DNA from: Lachnospiraceae bacterium | Lineage (GTDB): Bacteria; Bacillota; Clostridia; Lachnospirales; Lachnospiraceae | Direction of reading: 5' to 3' | Assembly: GCA_016280395.1 (NCBI GenBank) | Contig: JAEEGQ010000014.1 | Location: forward strand, 1 to 39,853 | Length of the DNA stretch: 39,853 nt | Shown here: positions 23,427 through 31,795 of the stretch, piece by piece | Position numbering within the stretch: position 1 is the first letter of the stretch | How the letters are laid out: the number at the start of each line of letters is the position of its first letter | The notes under the pieces: generated by a model | Database searches by the model: none | What the model was told of the DNA's origin: nothing | Seen by the model: only the letters and a program-made list of their open reading frames with translations | Position numbers and translations under genes: made by a program

Positions 23427-24292
23427 ACACAATAATGAAACAGTACATCTTATTTAATCCGAACGCGGGCGGCGGTTCGACAAGCGAACAGTTTGAGAAC
23501 AACGAAGATCTTCAGATCCCGGGGTTTGACAACGAGATCGTGGATATGACCGCGATCCCTTCCTACAAGGAGTTTTTCGGGAAGATAGCCCTTGGGGAAC
23601 GCGTTGTCGTTACCGGCGGAGACGGAACCATGCACCGTTTTATAAATGATGTCGCAGACCTTAACCTGAGGATAGATATATATTATTATCCCTCGGGGAC
23701 AGGAAATGATTTCTGGAACGACATAAAAGACAGGGAAACAAGAAAGCTCGTGCCGCTCAACAGATATGTGGCAAATCTTCCGAAGGTCCGTGTAAACGGC
23801 ACCGAAAGGTATTACCTTAACAACGCCAGCTTCGGTATTGACGGGTATTGCTGCGAGGTTGGCGACGCAATGCGCGAAAAGGGCGCAAAGAGCATCAACT
23901 ACACCAGCATTGCAATAAAGGGACTGCTCGGCGGCTTCAAGCGCGTAAATGCCACTATAGAGGTTGACGGGATGACAAAGGAATTTAAGAATGTATGGCT
24001 TGCGCCTACCATGAACGGAAGGTTCTGCGGCGGCGGCATGATGCTCGCGCCGCATCAGGACAGGCTGAACCCCGAACATACCGTGACTCTCATGGTAATG
24101 CACTGCCCCTTAAAGCTTAAGACACTGATGGTGTTCCCTTCGATCTTTAAGGGCGAACACATAAAGCATACCGAGATGGTTGAGGAATTCAAGGGACATA
24201 ATATAAAAGTGAAATTTGACAGGCCCACCGCCATGCAGATCGACGGCGAGACCATCAGAAACGTAACGGAATACAGTGTGACCGCCGGCTGA
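23423..24292 (+). CDS. Diacylglycerol/lipid kinase family protein (DgkB/YegS-like)
   Basis: A 289-residue protein with the DAGK catalytic fold: NPNAGGGS near 12-19, GGDGT at 65-69 (nucleotide site) and SGTGNDF at 91-97. The C-terminal beta-sandwich ends with the family's MQIDGE motif near 273-278. Such enzymes phosphorylate diacylglycerol or related lipids using ATP. The neighbour plsC makes phosphatidate by the other route, so a role in diacylglycerol recycling is likely but not proven. The ATG overlaps the plsC stop; an internal ATG four codons on (23435) is a possible alternative start. Confidence 0.86.
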   Translation: MNTIMKQYILFNPNAGGGSTSEQFENNEDLQIPGFDNEIVDMTAIPSYKEFFGKIALGERVVVTGGDGTMHRFINDVADLNLRIDIYYYPSGTGNDFWNDIKDRETRKLVPLNRYVANLPKVRVNGTERYYLNNASFGIDGYCCEVGDAMREKGAKSINYTSIAIKGLLGGFKRVNATIEVDGMTKEFKNVWLAPTMNGRFCGGGMMLAPHQDRLNPEHTVTLMVMHCPLKLKTLMVFPSIFKGEHIKHTEMVEEFKGHNIKVKFDRPTAMQIDGETIRNVTEYSVTAG

Positions 24293-24324
24293 AAGGCCGG
24301 GGCTGCAGTTCCGGAGGAGAGCAT

Positions 24325-25182
24325 ATGCAGATAACCGAGCAGGGATATGCAAAGATCAATTTAAGCCTTGACGTGTTAAGGCGCAGGGAGGACGGATACC
24401 ATGAGGTCCGAATGATAATGCAGACCGTGGATCTGTGCGATACTCTTGTGTTTGAGAGGATACCGGAGGACAGGATCGACTTAACGACCGATTCGGACAT
24501 CCTGACGGACATGGAAGGGAATCTGGTCTCAAAGGCCGCCAAAGCCTTCAAAAACAGGTTTTCCATCGAGGAAGGCATAAGAGTGAGCCTTAAGAAAAAG
24601 ATCCCTATTTCGGCAGGTCTCGCAGGCGGCAGCGCGGACGCGGCAGCGACTCTGCGGGCATTGAACAGGCTGTTTGAGATAAATGCGCCAAAGGAAGTGC
24701 TCTGCGAGATTGCGGGCGGTATCGGAGCCGATGTTCCCTTCTGTGTTTACGGAGGAACGATGCTTGCGGAAGGCATAGGAGAAAAGCTGACACCGCTTAA
24801 GAGCGGCATTGCAGGCCACTGTGTGATCGTAAAACCCGACTTCCCGATGCCGACGAAATATGTTTATAACAATCTCGTGCTTGATGAGAGGACGCGCCAT
24901 CCGAACATTCAGGCAGCGATAAAGGCCGTTGAGGAAGGGAAGCTCTTCACCCTTGGCGAGGTTGGCGGAAATGTGCTTGAAAGCGTATCCTGCAGGCTCC
25001 ATCCCGAGATAGAGGAGTTCAAAAAGGTGCTTGAAAGACTCGGAGCCGCATTCTCGCTCATGAGCGGGTCCGGACCTTCGGTATTTGCTTTCTTTGAGGA
25101 ATACGCGGATGCCAAAAACGCATATGATACCTTTAAATCCGGCACTTACGGGGCAGAGACGTTTCTTACAAAACCGATATAA
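24325..25182 (+). CDS. ispE: 4-diphosphocytidyl-2-C-methyl-D-erythritol kinase
   Basis: A 285-residue GHMP kinase of the non-mevalonate isoprenoid pathway, phosphorylating CDP-methylerythritol at the 2-hydroxyl. The early YAKINLSL segment holds the substrate lysine K10. The glycine-rich ATP loop is SAGLAGGSADAA (about 96-107), the catalytic aspartate is D134 in GIGADVPF, and the C-terminal LMSGSGPSVFAFF motif is present. The length is normal for the family. GGAGGAG precedes the ATG, and the gene follows the lipid-kinase gene by 32 bp. It implies that the organism makes isoprenoids, including the undecaprenyl carrier for wall synthesis, by the MEP pathway. Confidence 0.95.
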   Translation: MQITEQGYAKINLSLDVLRRREDGYHEVRMIMQTVDLCDTLVFERIPEDRIDLTTDSDILTDMEGNLVSKAAKAFKNRFSIEEGIRVSLKKKIPISAGLAGGSADAAATLRALNRLFEINAPKEVLCEIAGGIGADVPFCVYGGTMLAEGIGEKLTPLKSGIAGHCVIVKPDFPMPTKYVYNNLVLDERTRHPNIQAAIKAVEEGKLFTLGEVGGNVLESVSCRLHPEIEEFKKVLERLGAAFSLMSGSGPSVFAFFEEYADAKNAYDTFKSGTYGAETFLTKPI

Positions 25183-25224
25183 AGGTTTTGAAAAAAGCCT
25201 CCGATATATAAAGCAGAAATATAC

Positions 25225-25248
25225 GCAAAGGGCTTACCGGCTCTTTGC
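25225..25248 (+). terminator. Hairpin after ispE, weak terminator or attenuator
   Basis: GCAAAGGGC (25225-25233) pairs with GCTCTTTGC (25240-25248) through nine pairs including one G-U, with a TTACCG loop. No U-run follows, so it would only attenuate. It lies between ispE and the small protein gene at 25296. Confidence 0.45.
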
Positions 25249-25295
25249 CTGACACGGACGGAACCGGCATGATAATGTCAACAAGGAGGTTAACT

Positions 25296-25877
25296 ATGGA
25301 TATCAATAACATTACGAGCGTACTTGGCTACGAGAACAGCACAGCCATCGCAAAAGAAGGAAAGACCGCCCCGAAGGATGCTGCCAATGCGGCAAACAAT
25401 AACGGGACCGCTGCAGCCGTTTACGAGAGCGGTGAGAGCGAAAAGGTCGTTAAGCGCGATGATGAGACAATAAAGAGGATGACTGCGGATCTTGAGCAGC
25501 GCAAAGCCCAGCTTCGCAATCTTGTGGAGCAGATGCTCTCGAAGCAGAGCAAGACCTACACAAGCCTTAAGGAGCTGCTTACGGCGGTAAAGGACGGCGA
25601 GATACAGATAGATCCCGAAGTTCAGAAGCAGGCCGAAGAGGATGTATCCGAAGACGGATACTGGGGCGTTGAGCAGACCTCGGAGCGCCTTGTATCTTTT
25701 GCAAAGGCTCTTTCGGGCAGCAATCCCGAGTATGCGGACAAGCTTATCGATGCCGTAAAAGAAGGCTTTAAGCAGGCTGAAGAGGCATGGGGCGGCGAGC
25801 TTCCCGAGATAAGCAGGAAGACTCTTGACGCAACTTTGAAAAAGCTTGAAAACTGGAGAGACGGTAAGGAAGCCTGA
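25296..25877 (+). CDS. Small soluble protein with conserved DUF5610-like C-terminus
   Basis: A 193-residue hydrophilic protein with no signal peptide or membrane segment. The first 45 residues are low in complexity, rich in Ala and Asn, and probably disordered. Residues about 50-85 are a predicted coiled coil (ETIKRMTADLEQRKAQLRN). The C-terminal part, from about 110, contains SERLVSFAKALSG, followed by EGFKQAEEAWGGELPEIS and a final helix. That pattern reminds me of the DUF5610-type domain, of unknown function, found in many motile bacteria; I cannot confirm the match here. AAGGAGG five bases before the ATG fixes the start; in-frame codons upstream lack one. Confidence 0.7.
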   Translation: MDINNITSVLGYENSTAIAKEGKTAPKDAANAANNNGTAAAVYESGESEKVVKRDDETIKRMTADLEQRKAQLRNLVEQMLSKQSKTYTSLKELLTAVKDGEIQIDPEVQKQAEEDVSEDGYWGVEQTSERLVSFAKALSGSNPEYADKLIDAVKEGFKQAEEAWGGELPEISRKTLDATLKKLENWRDGKEA

Positions 25878-25900
25878 GAGTAACGTTTTCAGGCATATGC

Positions 25901-25929
25901 TTGCTAAATCCCGCAATGATTGATATAAT
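25901..25929 (+). promoter_or_regulatory. Promoter for ylmH, overlapping a terminator
   Basis: TTGCTA (25901-25906), a 17-base spacer and TATAAT (25924-25929). The predicted start of transcription, near 25936, falls inside the left arm of the hairpin at 25931-25953. Transcripts from this promoter would lack the first five C residues of the stem. Confidence 0.7.
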
Positions 25930-25930
25930 T

Positions 25931-25961
25931 CCCCCGGAATGTATTTTCCGGGGGTTTTTTT
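25931..25961 (+). terminator. Terminator whose right arm serves as the ylmH ribosome site
   Basis: CCCCCGGAA (25931-25939) and TTCCGGGGG (25946-25954) form a perfect 9-bp stem with a six-base loop, followed by T7. It ends the transcript of the upstream 193-residue protein gene. The T-run touches the ylmH ATG at 25962, and GGGGG in the right arm is the only G-rich sequence near enough to act as its Shine-Dalgarno site. Confidence 0.88.
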
Positions 25962-26714
25962 ATGAACAATGATGAAAGTTTGAAAGTAAACAGGTTTAAG
26001 GATCTTGCGCTCCGGAGTTATGAACGCGGGATACCGTGCTTTACACCGTTCCTTGATATGGCGGAGCAGGATCTTTTGCAGCGGGGAAGTGCGGAATATC
26101 CCGTTCCGTTCCGGCTTTACGGAGGGTTTGACGGAGCGGAGCGCGTTGTGGCATGTTTTGATGCAAAGGAAACAGAACCGGAAGACTATCCTTTGGCTGC
26201 TGTCGAGATAAAGGCTGTGAACATGAAGTTTAAGGGAACGCTTACACACAGGGATTACCTCGGCTCGCTAATGGGACTCGGAATAGAGAGGGACCGGCTT
26301 GGTGATATAGTGGTAAAGGACGGATATGCCTATGTTTTCTGCCTTAAGGAGATAGCTCCGTTTATCGCGGAAAACTGTACAAGCGTCGGAAGGGTGACTG
26401 TCGGATGCAGGGTGATCGGGACCGGTGAAGCGGAGGATACGGACGCAAAGTTCGAGGAACTCGTGGAACCGCTTGCTTCAGAGCGTATCGATGTCGCTGT
26501 GGCACGGCTTGCAAAGTGCTCAAGGAGTGCCGCTGTGGCGCTCATCATACAGGGAAAGGTGTTTATCAATAGGCGCGAGTGCAAAGAAGGCTCAGACAGG
26601 ATCGCTCCGGGAGATGTGATATCTGTCCGCGGAACGGGCAAATTCAGATATGAGGGGATAGCCTATACCGGAAAGAAGGGGACTTCCCACGGGAAATTCC
26701 TGAAATACGTGTAA
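25962..26714 (+). CDS. ylmH: S4-domain RNA-binding protein YlmH
   Basis: A 250-residue protein of the YlmH family. The N-terminal two thirds have the family's YPVPFRLYGGF and LTHRDYLGSLMGLGIERDRLGDI motifs. The S4 RNA-binding domain (about 170-235) has ERIDVAVARLAKCSRSAAV and the QGKVFINRRECK loop. YlmH proteins bind the large ribosomal subunit, are related to RqcP, and have been tied to ribosome-associated quality control; in Bacillus the gene is in the division-associated ylm cluster. Here it stands alone with its own promoter and terminator, away from ftsZ or divIVA. The start is fixed by the lack of any upstream in-frame codon after the terminator. Confidence 0.92.
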   Translation: MNNDESLKVNRFKDLALRSYERGIPCFTPFLDMAEQDLLQRGSAEYPVPFRLYGGFDGAERVVACFDAKETEPEDYPLAAVEIKAVNMKFKGTLTHRDYLGSLMGLGIERDRLGDIVVKDGYAYVFCLKEIAPFIAENCTSVGRVTVGCRVIGTGEAEDTDAKFEELVEPLASERIDVAVARLAKCSRSAAVALIIQGKVFINRRECKEGSDRIAPGDVISVRGTGKFRYEGIAYTGKKGTSHGKFLKYV

Positions 26715-26736
26715 AAGACACTGCCCGTGTTTTTTG
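26715..26736 (+). terminator. Terminator after ylmH
   Basis: AAGACAC (about 26715-26721) pairs with GTGTTTT (26727-26733) including one G-U, around a TGCCC loop. Its right arm runs into a six-T tract ending at 26735. The stem is short, so termination may be partial. The following 90 bp to the ddl promoter hold only a CGCCG/CGGCG dyad. Confidence 0.55.
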
Positions 26737-26823
26737 GGGGCACAAACGCCGGGATCAATGCAAACGGCGGGAAACCGGCACAAAAAACACATCAAACGGT
26801 ACAAAACAGAGGCTCCTGTTTTC

Positions 26824-26852
26824 TTGACGGAAGGGTACCGGTATGATATATT
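26824..26852 (+). promoter_or_regulatory. Promoter of the ddl-murI cell-wall operon
   Basis: TTGACG (26824-26829), a 17-base spacer and TATATT (26847-26852). The predicted start leaves a leader of about 75 bases before ddl that holds the hairpin at 26871-26898. Confidence 0.75.
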
Positions 26853-26870
26853 TATATGTTAGAAAACAAT

Positions 26871-26898
26871 CCGGGTCCGCTGTAAAAGCCGGATCCGG
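26871..26898 (+). promoter_or_regulatory. Leader hairpin before ddl
   Basis: CCGGGTCCG (26871-26879) pairs with CGGATCCGG (26890-26898) through nine pairs with one G-U, loop of ten bases. No U-run follows. It would lie near the 5' end of the operon message and could stabilise it. Confidence 0.5.
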
Positions 26899-26933
26899 TT
26901 TCATGAAAAATTGCAATGGGGAGAAAGAATGAT

Positions 26934-28010
26934 ATGAACAGGAAAACTGTTGCCGTTATCTTTGGCGGACAGTCTTCGGAGCATGATGTTTCCTGTGTTT
27001 CCGCAGCTACTGTCCTTGATAATATCGACAAAGAAAAGTATGATGTGATCCTTATCGGGATCACAAAAAAAGGCGAGTGGAAGCTTGTAGAGGACAGAAT
27101 GCTCCTGAAGGACAACGAGTGGGAAAAGGGCACCGTTACCGCCATTATAAGCCCGGAGCAGACAAAGGGCTCCGTGCTTGTTATAAAGGACGGAAAAGCG
27201 GAGTACAGGAAGGTGGATGTCGTCATCCCTGCCCTGCACGGCCTTTACGGAGAGGACGGCACGATCCAGGGCCTGTTTGAACTGGCCGGGATCCCGTATG
27301 TGGGATGCGGAGTGCTTGCTTCCGCCGTTTCCATGGATAAGCTCTATACAAAGCAGATCGTAAAGCATCTTGGGATAAGGCAGGCGGAGTATGTGCCCAT
27401 AATGTATGATGAACTTGAAGATCTTGAGGAATGTGCTGACCGCGTCGAGAAGAAGCTTGCTTATCCGGTGTTTGTAAAACCTTCAAATGCCGGCTCTTCT
27501 GTGGGCGTTACCAAGGCACATGACAGAAAAGAGCTTAAGGAAGGCCTGCTCCTTGCCGCAAAGAACGACCGCAAGATCCTTGTTGAGGAGAACATCACCG
27601 GGCGCGAGCTCGAGTGTGCGGTGCTTGGCGGGAAAGACCAGAAAGCATCGGGTGTCGGGGAGATCCTTGCTGCTGCGGAATTCTACGATTTCGATGCAAA
27701 GTACAACAACGAGGAATCCCGTACCGTGATAGGGCCTATGCTCCCTGCAGGCAAAGAAGAAGAGATCCGCACGGACGCGCTTCGCATTTTCAAGGCGCTT
27801 GACGGGTTCGGACTTTCGAGAGTGGATTTCTTCATGGAAAAAGACACTGATGAGATAGTGTTTAACGAGATCAACACCTTCCCGGGCTTTACGGGCATCA
27901 GCATGTATCCGATGCTCTGGGGAGCAAAAGGGATCGACAAAAAAGAGCTTCTCGACAAGCTGATCGAATCGGCCTTTGAACGCCGCAGAAGCTATACTGC
28001 CGCAGAATGA
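26934..28010 (+). CDS. ddl: D-alanine--D-alanine ligase
   Basis: A 358-residue ATP-grasp ligase that joins two D-alanines for the peptidoglycan stem peptide. It shows VIFGGQSSEHDVSC at the N-terminus, PALHGLYGEDGTIQGL, the ATP-grasp FVKPSNAGSSVGV segment, EFYDFDAKY with the tyrosine typical of true D-Ala-D-Ala ligases, and FNEINTFPGFT with the metal-binding Glu and Asn. The residues do not suggest a D-lactate or D-serine (Van-type) ligase. The ATG at 26934 is chosen because GGGGAGAAAG lies ten bases upstream; the in-frame ATG at 26916 would put that site inside the gene. It is the first gene of the cell-wall operon, 24 bp before murI. Confidence 0.95.
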   Translation: MNRKTVAVIFGGQSSEHDVSCVSAATVLDNIDKEKYDVILIGITKKGEWKLVEDRMLLKDNEWEKGTVTAIISPEQTKGSVLVIKDGKAEYRKVDVVIPALHGLYGEDGTIQGLFELAGIPYVGCGVLASAVSMDKLYTKQIVKHLGIRQAEYVPIMYDELEDLEECADRVEKKLAYPVFVKPSNAGSSVGVTKAHDRKELKEGLLLAAKNDRKILVEENITGRELECAVLGGKDQKASGVGEILAAAEFYDFDAKYNNEESRTVIGPMLPAGKEEEIRTDALRIFKALDGFGLSRVDFFMEKDTDEIVFNEINTFPGFTGISMYPMLWGAKGIDKKELLDKLIESAFERRRSYTAAE

Positions 28011-28033
28011 TGCGGTATTGACCGGAGTTTTTG

Positions 28034-28864
28034 ATGAAAAATGATTTACCGATAGGAGTGTTCGATTCGGGTATTGGCGGCCTGACGGTGGTTAAAGAGA
28101 TCATGAAGAGGCTGCCGCACGAACGGATAATATATTTTGGAGACACAGCCAGGGTGCCCTACGGAAACAAATCCAGGGACACCGTTATCACTTATTGCAG
28201 GCAGATAATGAGATTTCTGCTCGGAGACGGTGAACCGAAGGTGAAGGCTGTTGTCGTTGCATGTAACACCGCGAGCGCGCTTGCGCTTGATACCATAGCA
28301 AAGGATTCGCCGGTCCCTGTGACAGGGGTAGTCGGACCCGGCGCAAAGGCGGCAATTGAAGCCACGAAAAACGGCAGGATCGGCGTGATCGCCACGGAAA
28401 GTACTATAAAAAGCGGCATTTACAACAAAGTCATAAGCGAATCCGGCAGGGGCTTCGAAGTTTACGGCAAGGCATGTCCTTTATTTGTGCATCTTGTTGA
28501 GGAAGGCTGGGCAGATACGAAGATAGCCGCCGAGGTTGCGGAGGTTTATCTCGACGAACTTAAGAACAAAGGGATAGATTCACTGGTGCTCGGATGCACG
28601 CATTACCCGCTGTTAAAGAAGACGATCGGGAATGTGATGGGAGATGGTGTTACCCTTGTGAATCCCGCACTTGAAACGGCCAAATCCCTCGAGGAGACTC
28701 TCTTGAAGCTCGGGCTTTGCTGCAGCGGGAACGGTATTCCCGAGCACAGGTTCTATGTCAGCGACGGCGAAGAAAAATTCCGCGATTTTGCAAATTCCAT
28801 CCTTGACAGCGTGCATCTTGAGACAGCCGATGTCACACGGGTCGTCATGGGCGCGGAGGTATGA
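28034..28864 (+). CDS. murI: Glutamate racemase
   Basis: A 276-residue racemase that provides D-glutamate for peptidoglycan. The substrate-binding start is VFDSGIGGLTV with D11. The two catalytic cysteines are C77 in VACNTAS and C188 in GCTHYPLL, the latter followed by H190. The YFGDTARVPYG loop is present and the length is typical. CCGGAG precedes the ATG. Together with ddl just upstream it covers both D-amino-acid needs of wall precursor synthesis. The next gene starts two bases after its stop codon. Confidence 0.95.
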   Translation: MKNDLPIGVFDSGIGGLTVVKEIMKRLPHERIIYFGDTARVPYGNKSRDTVITYCRQIMRFLLGDGEPKVKAVVVACNTASALALDTIAKDSPVPVTGVVGPGAKAAIEATKNGRIGVIATESTIKSGIYNKVISESGRGFEVYGKACPLFVHLVEEGWADTKIAAEVAEVYLDELKNKGIDSLVLGCTHYPLLKKTIGNVMGDGVTLVNPALETAKSLEETLLKLGLCCSGNGIPEHRFYVSDGEEKFRDFANSILDSVHLETADVTRVVMGAEV

Positions 28865-28865
28865 A

Positions 28866-29318
28866 TTGGACAGACAGGACGAAGACAGCAGGATACTTGA
28901 AAAAGACGTGCTCTTAAAGCTTGGGGGTTTCGGAAAGAATTTCGGCGTCCCCGAGGGCGTTGAGATCATGTATCCGGGCCGGTATTTTTACAAAAACGGA
29001 TGTCATTATGTGCTTTATGACGAAAGCTCAGACGAGGTAGGGAAAACGCTCGACACGAAGTGCATACTGAAGATAACCGACAGCAGTGTCGAAGTGATAA
29101 AGCACGGGGCTGTGAACACGGATATGGTGCTCGCGGTGGGAAATCCAAGCGTATCGATCTATCAGACGGCTTTCGGAGAGCTGTCGCTTGCAACGAACGT
29201 GCGGGAGCTTACGGTCACTAAAACAGACCATCTGCTTAAAGCGGATGTTTTGTACACACTTGAGATAAACAATGATTATGCGGAGGAATGTCACCTTGTG
29301 CTGACGGTGACGGATTAA
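28866..29318 (+). CDS. DUF1934 (YwiB-like) calycin-fold protein
   Basis: A 150-residue protein matching the DUF1934 family in size and pattern: alternating beta strands, YFYKNGCHYVLYDES, the VEVIKHGAVNTDMVL segment and a final LYTLEINNDYAEECHLVLTVTD. It is probably a small beta-barrel that binds a ligand in the cytoplasm; its function is not known. The start appears to be TTG at 28866, since GGAGGT sits five bases upstream at the end of murI. The nearby ATG at 28861 opens a different frame that closes after about 19 codons. It sits between murI and folA. Confidence 0.8.
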   Translation: MDRQDEDSRILEKDVLLKLGGFGKNFGVPEGVEIMYPGRYFYKNGCHYVLYDESSDEVGKTLDTKCILKITDSSVEVIKHGAVNTDMVLAVGNPSVSIYQTAFGELSLATNVRELTVTKTDHLLKADVLYTLEINNDYAEECHLVLTVTD

Positions 29319-29321
29319 AAG

Positions 29322-29807
29322 ATGCTTTCTATTATCGTTGCGATTTCAAAGAATTACTGTATCGGGAACGGCGGGAAGATACCGTGGAAGATCCCGGGGG
29401 AACAGCGCAGGTTTAAGGAGCTTACCACGGGGAACACCGTGATAATGGGACGAAGGACCTTCGCAGAGATAGGAAGACCGCTTCCGAACCGCAGGACCGT
29501 CCTTGTTTCAAACACGTATTCCTGGAATGATGCAAACTGCGTGACAGTAAGCTCGTTTGAGGAAGCGCTGCGTGTTTCGGATCCCCTTCGGAACGAGGTC
29601 TTTGTGGCGGGCGGCGCAGGTATCTACAGGGAAGCCCTGCAATACGCCGACAGGCTGATCATTACCCATATCGATATCGAAGTTGACGGTGATGTTTTCT
29701 TCCCGCATTTTGACGGGCTCGGATTTGAAGAGGTTTCACGAGAGCATTTCGACGGGGAGATCCCGTATGACTATGTTACATACGAGAGAAGAAAAAGATG
29801 TGAATAA
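29322..29807 (+). CDS. folA: Dihydrofolate reductase
   Basis: A 161-residue enzyme that reduces dihydrofolate to tetrahydrofolate with NADPH. The signature runs IGNGGKIPWKIPGEQRRF, with W22 and the active-site acid E27. The NADPH site TVIMGRRTF and the VFVAGGAGIY loop are present. The length is typical of chromosomal type enzymes. It begins three bases after the DUF1934 gene without a clear ribosome site of its own, so it is probably translated by coupling. No thymidylate synthase gene is next to it. Confidence 0.95.
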   Translation: MLSIIVAISKNYCIGNGGKIPWKIPGEQRRFKELTTGNTVIMGRRTFAEIGRPLPNRRTVLVSNTYSWNDANCVTVSSFEEALRVSDPLRNEVFVAGGAGIYREALQYADRLIITHIDIEVDGDVFFPHFDGLGFEEVSREHFDGEIPYDYVTYERRKRCE

Positions 29808-29854
29808 ACATGAATGCCCGGGGATCTGAACGGGCTAAAAAAGGGAGGGGTTTG

Positions 29855-30796
29855 ATGAAAGTATTTATTATCATTCTTTCAATACTTGCGCTTGTACTTG
29901 TGATCGGGTGTGCGCTGGTCGCATTTTATCTGTATAAGATGGCGATCACGAGAAAGGGCGTCAAGACCAAAGAGGAAACGCTTAACGAGCAGTGGCTCAA
30001 GCATCGTGAAATGATGGCCGAAGCCGGGAAGTGGCTTGAAACCCAGGAGCTGCGTGAAGTTAATATTACAAGTTTTGACGGCCTTAAGCTGGCTGCGGAT
30101 TTCCTGCCGGCTAAGGATGCGGTTAGGACCGTCATCTGCGCTCATGGTTTCAGGGTGAGCTACTTAAAGGATTTTGGGCCGATCATCAGGTATTACCACG
30201 AAAACAGGACGAATGTGCTGCTGATAGACGAACGCGCTCACGGCAGGAGCGAGGGCAGACACATCTGTTATGGTACAAAAGAGCGGTTTGATATAAAGAA
30301 ATGGGCAGAGTTTATCAACAGTGAGCTTGTTCCGGAACAGCTGCCGATCTATCTTCACGGTGTTTCCATGGGATGTGCGACGGTCGTTATGGCAAGCGAT
30401 CTTGACCTGCCGTCGAACGTAAAAGGCGTTGTTGCGGACTGCGGGTTTACATCTGCATGGGATCAGTTTGCATATATACTTCGGAAGAATTTTAAAATGC
30501 CTACATTCCCGATACTTGATATATCCAACATCTACAGTCAGCTGTTTGCGGGCTTCGAGATGAAGGAAGTTTCAACGCTCGATATCATGGCACGCGAGCG
30601 ATACCCGATGCTGTTCATCCACGGTGATGCGGATGATTTTGTGCCTACTGCCATGGGATTGGCAAATTACGAAAAATGTGTTTCAAAGAAGAAGCTTGTC
30701 CTCTTTGATGGCACCGGCCATGCGCTCTCGTGGACGATGGATCAGGCTCTTTACGAAAAGATCCTTGGCGAATTCTTTGAAGAATGTGAGAAATAA
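29855..30796 (+). CDS. Membrane-anchored alpha/beta hydrolase
   Basis: A 313-residue protein with one N-terminal membrane anchor (about 3-27) and an alpha/beta-hydrolase domain. The catalytic triad can be read as S171 in HGVSMG, D258 or D260 in GDADDFVP and H289 in GTGHA. ICAHGF carries the oxyanion-hole region and LLIDERAHGRSEG is the usual following motif. It resembles the family often labelled as YhfT/BD-FAE-like esterases or lysophospholipases; the substrate is unknown. The start at 29855 has GGGAGGGG seven bases upstream, while the in-frame ATG at 29810 has none. It lies two bases from the amidase gene. Confidence 0.85.
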   Translation: MKVFIIILSILALVLVIGCALVAFYLYKMAITRKGVKTKEETLNEQWLKHREMMAEAGKWLETQELREVNITSFDGLKLAADFLPAKDAVRTVICAHGFRVSYLKDFGPIIRYYHENRTNVLLIDERAHGRSEGRHICYGTKERFDIKKWAEFINSELVPEQLPIYLHGVSMGCATVVMASDLDLPSNVKGVVADCGFTSAWDQFAYILRKNFKMPTFPILDISNIYSQLFAGFEMKEVSTLDIMARERYPMLFIHGDADDFVPTAMGLANYEKCVSKKKLVLFDGTGHALSWTMDQALYEKILGEFFEECEK

Positions 30797-30797
30797 A

Positions 30798-31727
30798 ATG
30801 AAAAAATGTATCTTGGCCGTATTATTGTTTGCTTTTGCGTTTTGCGCCTGCGCCTGCGGACGTGTCACCGGTGCGATCCTTGCACCGACAATGCCGGGGA
30901 ATACAACGCCTTCCGCTAATGCACCGACATCAAAGCAGGAGCCTACGGGAACGGTACCGACAGACCGCCCGACTGACATTCCGGCAACGGAGCCTCTAAC
31001 ACCGACACCTACCATGAAACCAGAAAATTCACCTACACCTACACCGACACAGGCTCCTACGCCCACCCCTTTGCCGGGGGACGACGGAAAGATCGTTGTG
31101 GTACTCGACCCCGGGCACGGCGGGATATGGACGGGCGCGACCTCAAGAGGCTACGTTGAAGCGGAGATCACGCTTAAGATAGCAAATTACTGCAAGGAAT
31201 ATATCGAAAAGACATATCCTTCGATCAAAGTATATATGACAAGGACAGAAAACAAGACATTTTCCAACGACCTGCCCACAGATCTTAAGGAGCGCATCTA
31301 TTTTGCAAAGGAAAAGAATGCGGATGTGCTTGTGAGTCTGCATCTTAATGCTTTTAACGGGAAGTCGTCGGGGTGCCTTATCTGCACACAGCATCAGCCT
31401 CAGGTAAAGGATGATGCCGCAAGGCTCGGAACACTCATCCTCGAACAGCTCGAGGCGCTCGGCATCAAGAGCCGCGCGATGTCAAACGGGGTAAGGAAGG
31501 GACTCTATATCCGCTACAGCTCCGATTTCTTTGATGACCAGGGAAACCCCAAGGAATACTATCAGATATGCAGGAATGCGGCAAATGAGAACCTTGTGGG
31601 GATCATTGTCGAGCATTGCTTTATCGACAGCGAAGATGATACAAAGTATTTTGCCGACGAAGAGGCCATCAGACGGCTTGCGATCGCGGATGCAAAGGGC
31701 ATCGCGAAATATTTTGGGATCGAGTGA
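30798..31727 (+). CDS. N-acetylmuramoyl-L-alanine amidase lipoprotein (Amidase_3)
   Basis: A 309-residue secreted wall hydrolase. The N-terminus is a lipoprotein-type signal with cysteines at 16, 18 and 20, one of which should be lipid-modified. A 70-residue Pro/Thr-rich linker (about 25-95), rich in PTPT, spans the wall. The zinc amidase domain follows: H107 in DPGHGG, E121 in GYVEAEI, H182 in SLHLNA and the catalytic E272 in VEHCFID. It cleaves the amide bond between muramic acid and the stem peptide. It starts right after the hydrolase gene, without a clear ribosome site, so the two are probably coupled. Confidence 0.9.
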   Translation: MKKCILAVLLFAFAFCACACGRVTGAILAPTMPGNTTPSANAPTSKQEPTGTVPTDRPTDIPATEPLTPTPTMKPENSPTPTPTQAPTPTPLPGDDGKIVVVLDPGHGGIWTGATSRGYVEAEITLKIANYCKEYIEKTYPSIKVYMTRTENKTFSNDLPTDLKERIYFAKEKNADVLVSLHLNAFNGKSSGCLICTQHQPQVKDDAARLGTLILEQLEALGIKSRAMSNGVRKGLYIRYSSDFFDDQGNPKEYYQICRNAANENLVGIIVEHCFIDSEDDTKYFADEEAIRRLAIADAKGIAKYFGIE

Positions 31728-31795
31728 CAGGAGGCGTGACAACCTTAAACCGGTACTGTCCCGGCGCCTGCTATGTTCGCAGTTTGGAGATCTGT

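Noticed and set aside
26934-28864. Vancomycin-resistance type cluster (ligase plus racemase)
   Set aside because: The ligase has the tyrosine-containing loop of normal D-Ala-D-Ala ligases, the racemase is MurI and not an alanine/serine racemase, and no vanS/vanR, vanH or vanX-like gene is present.
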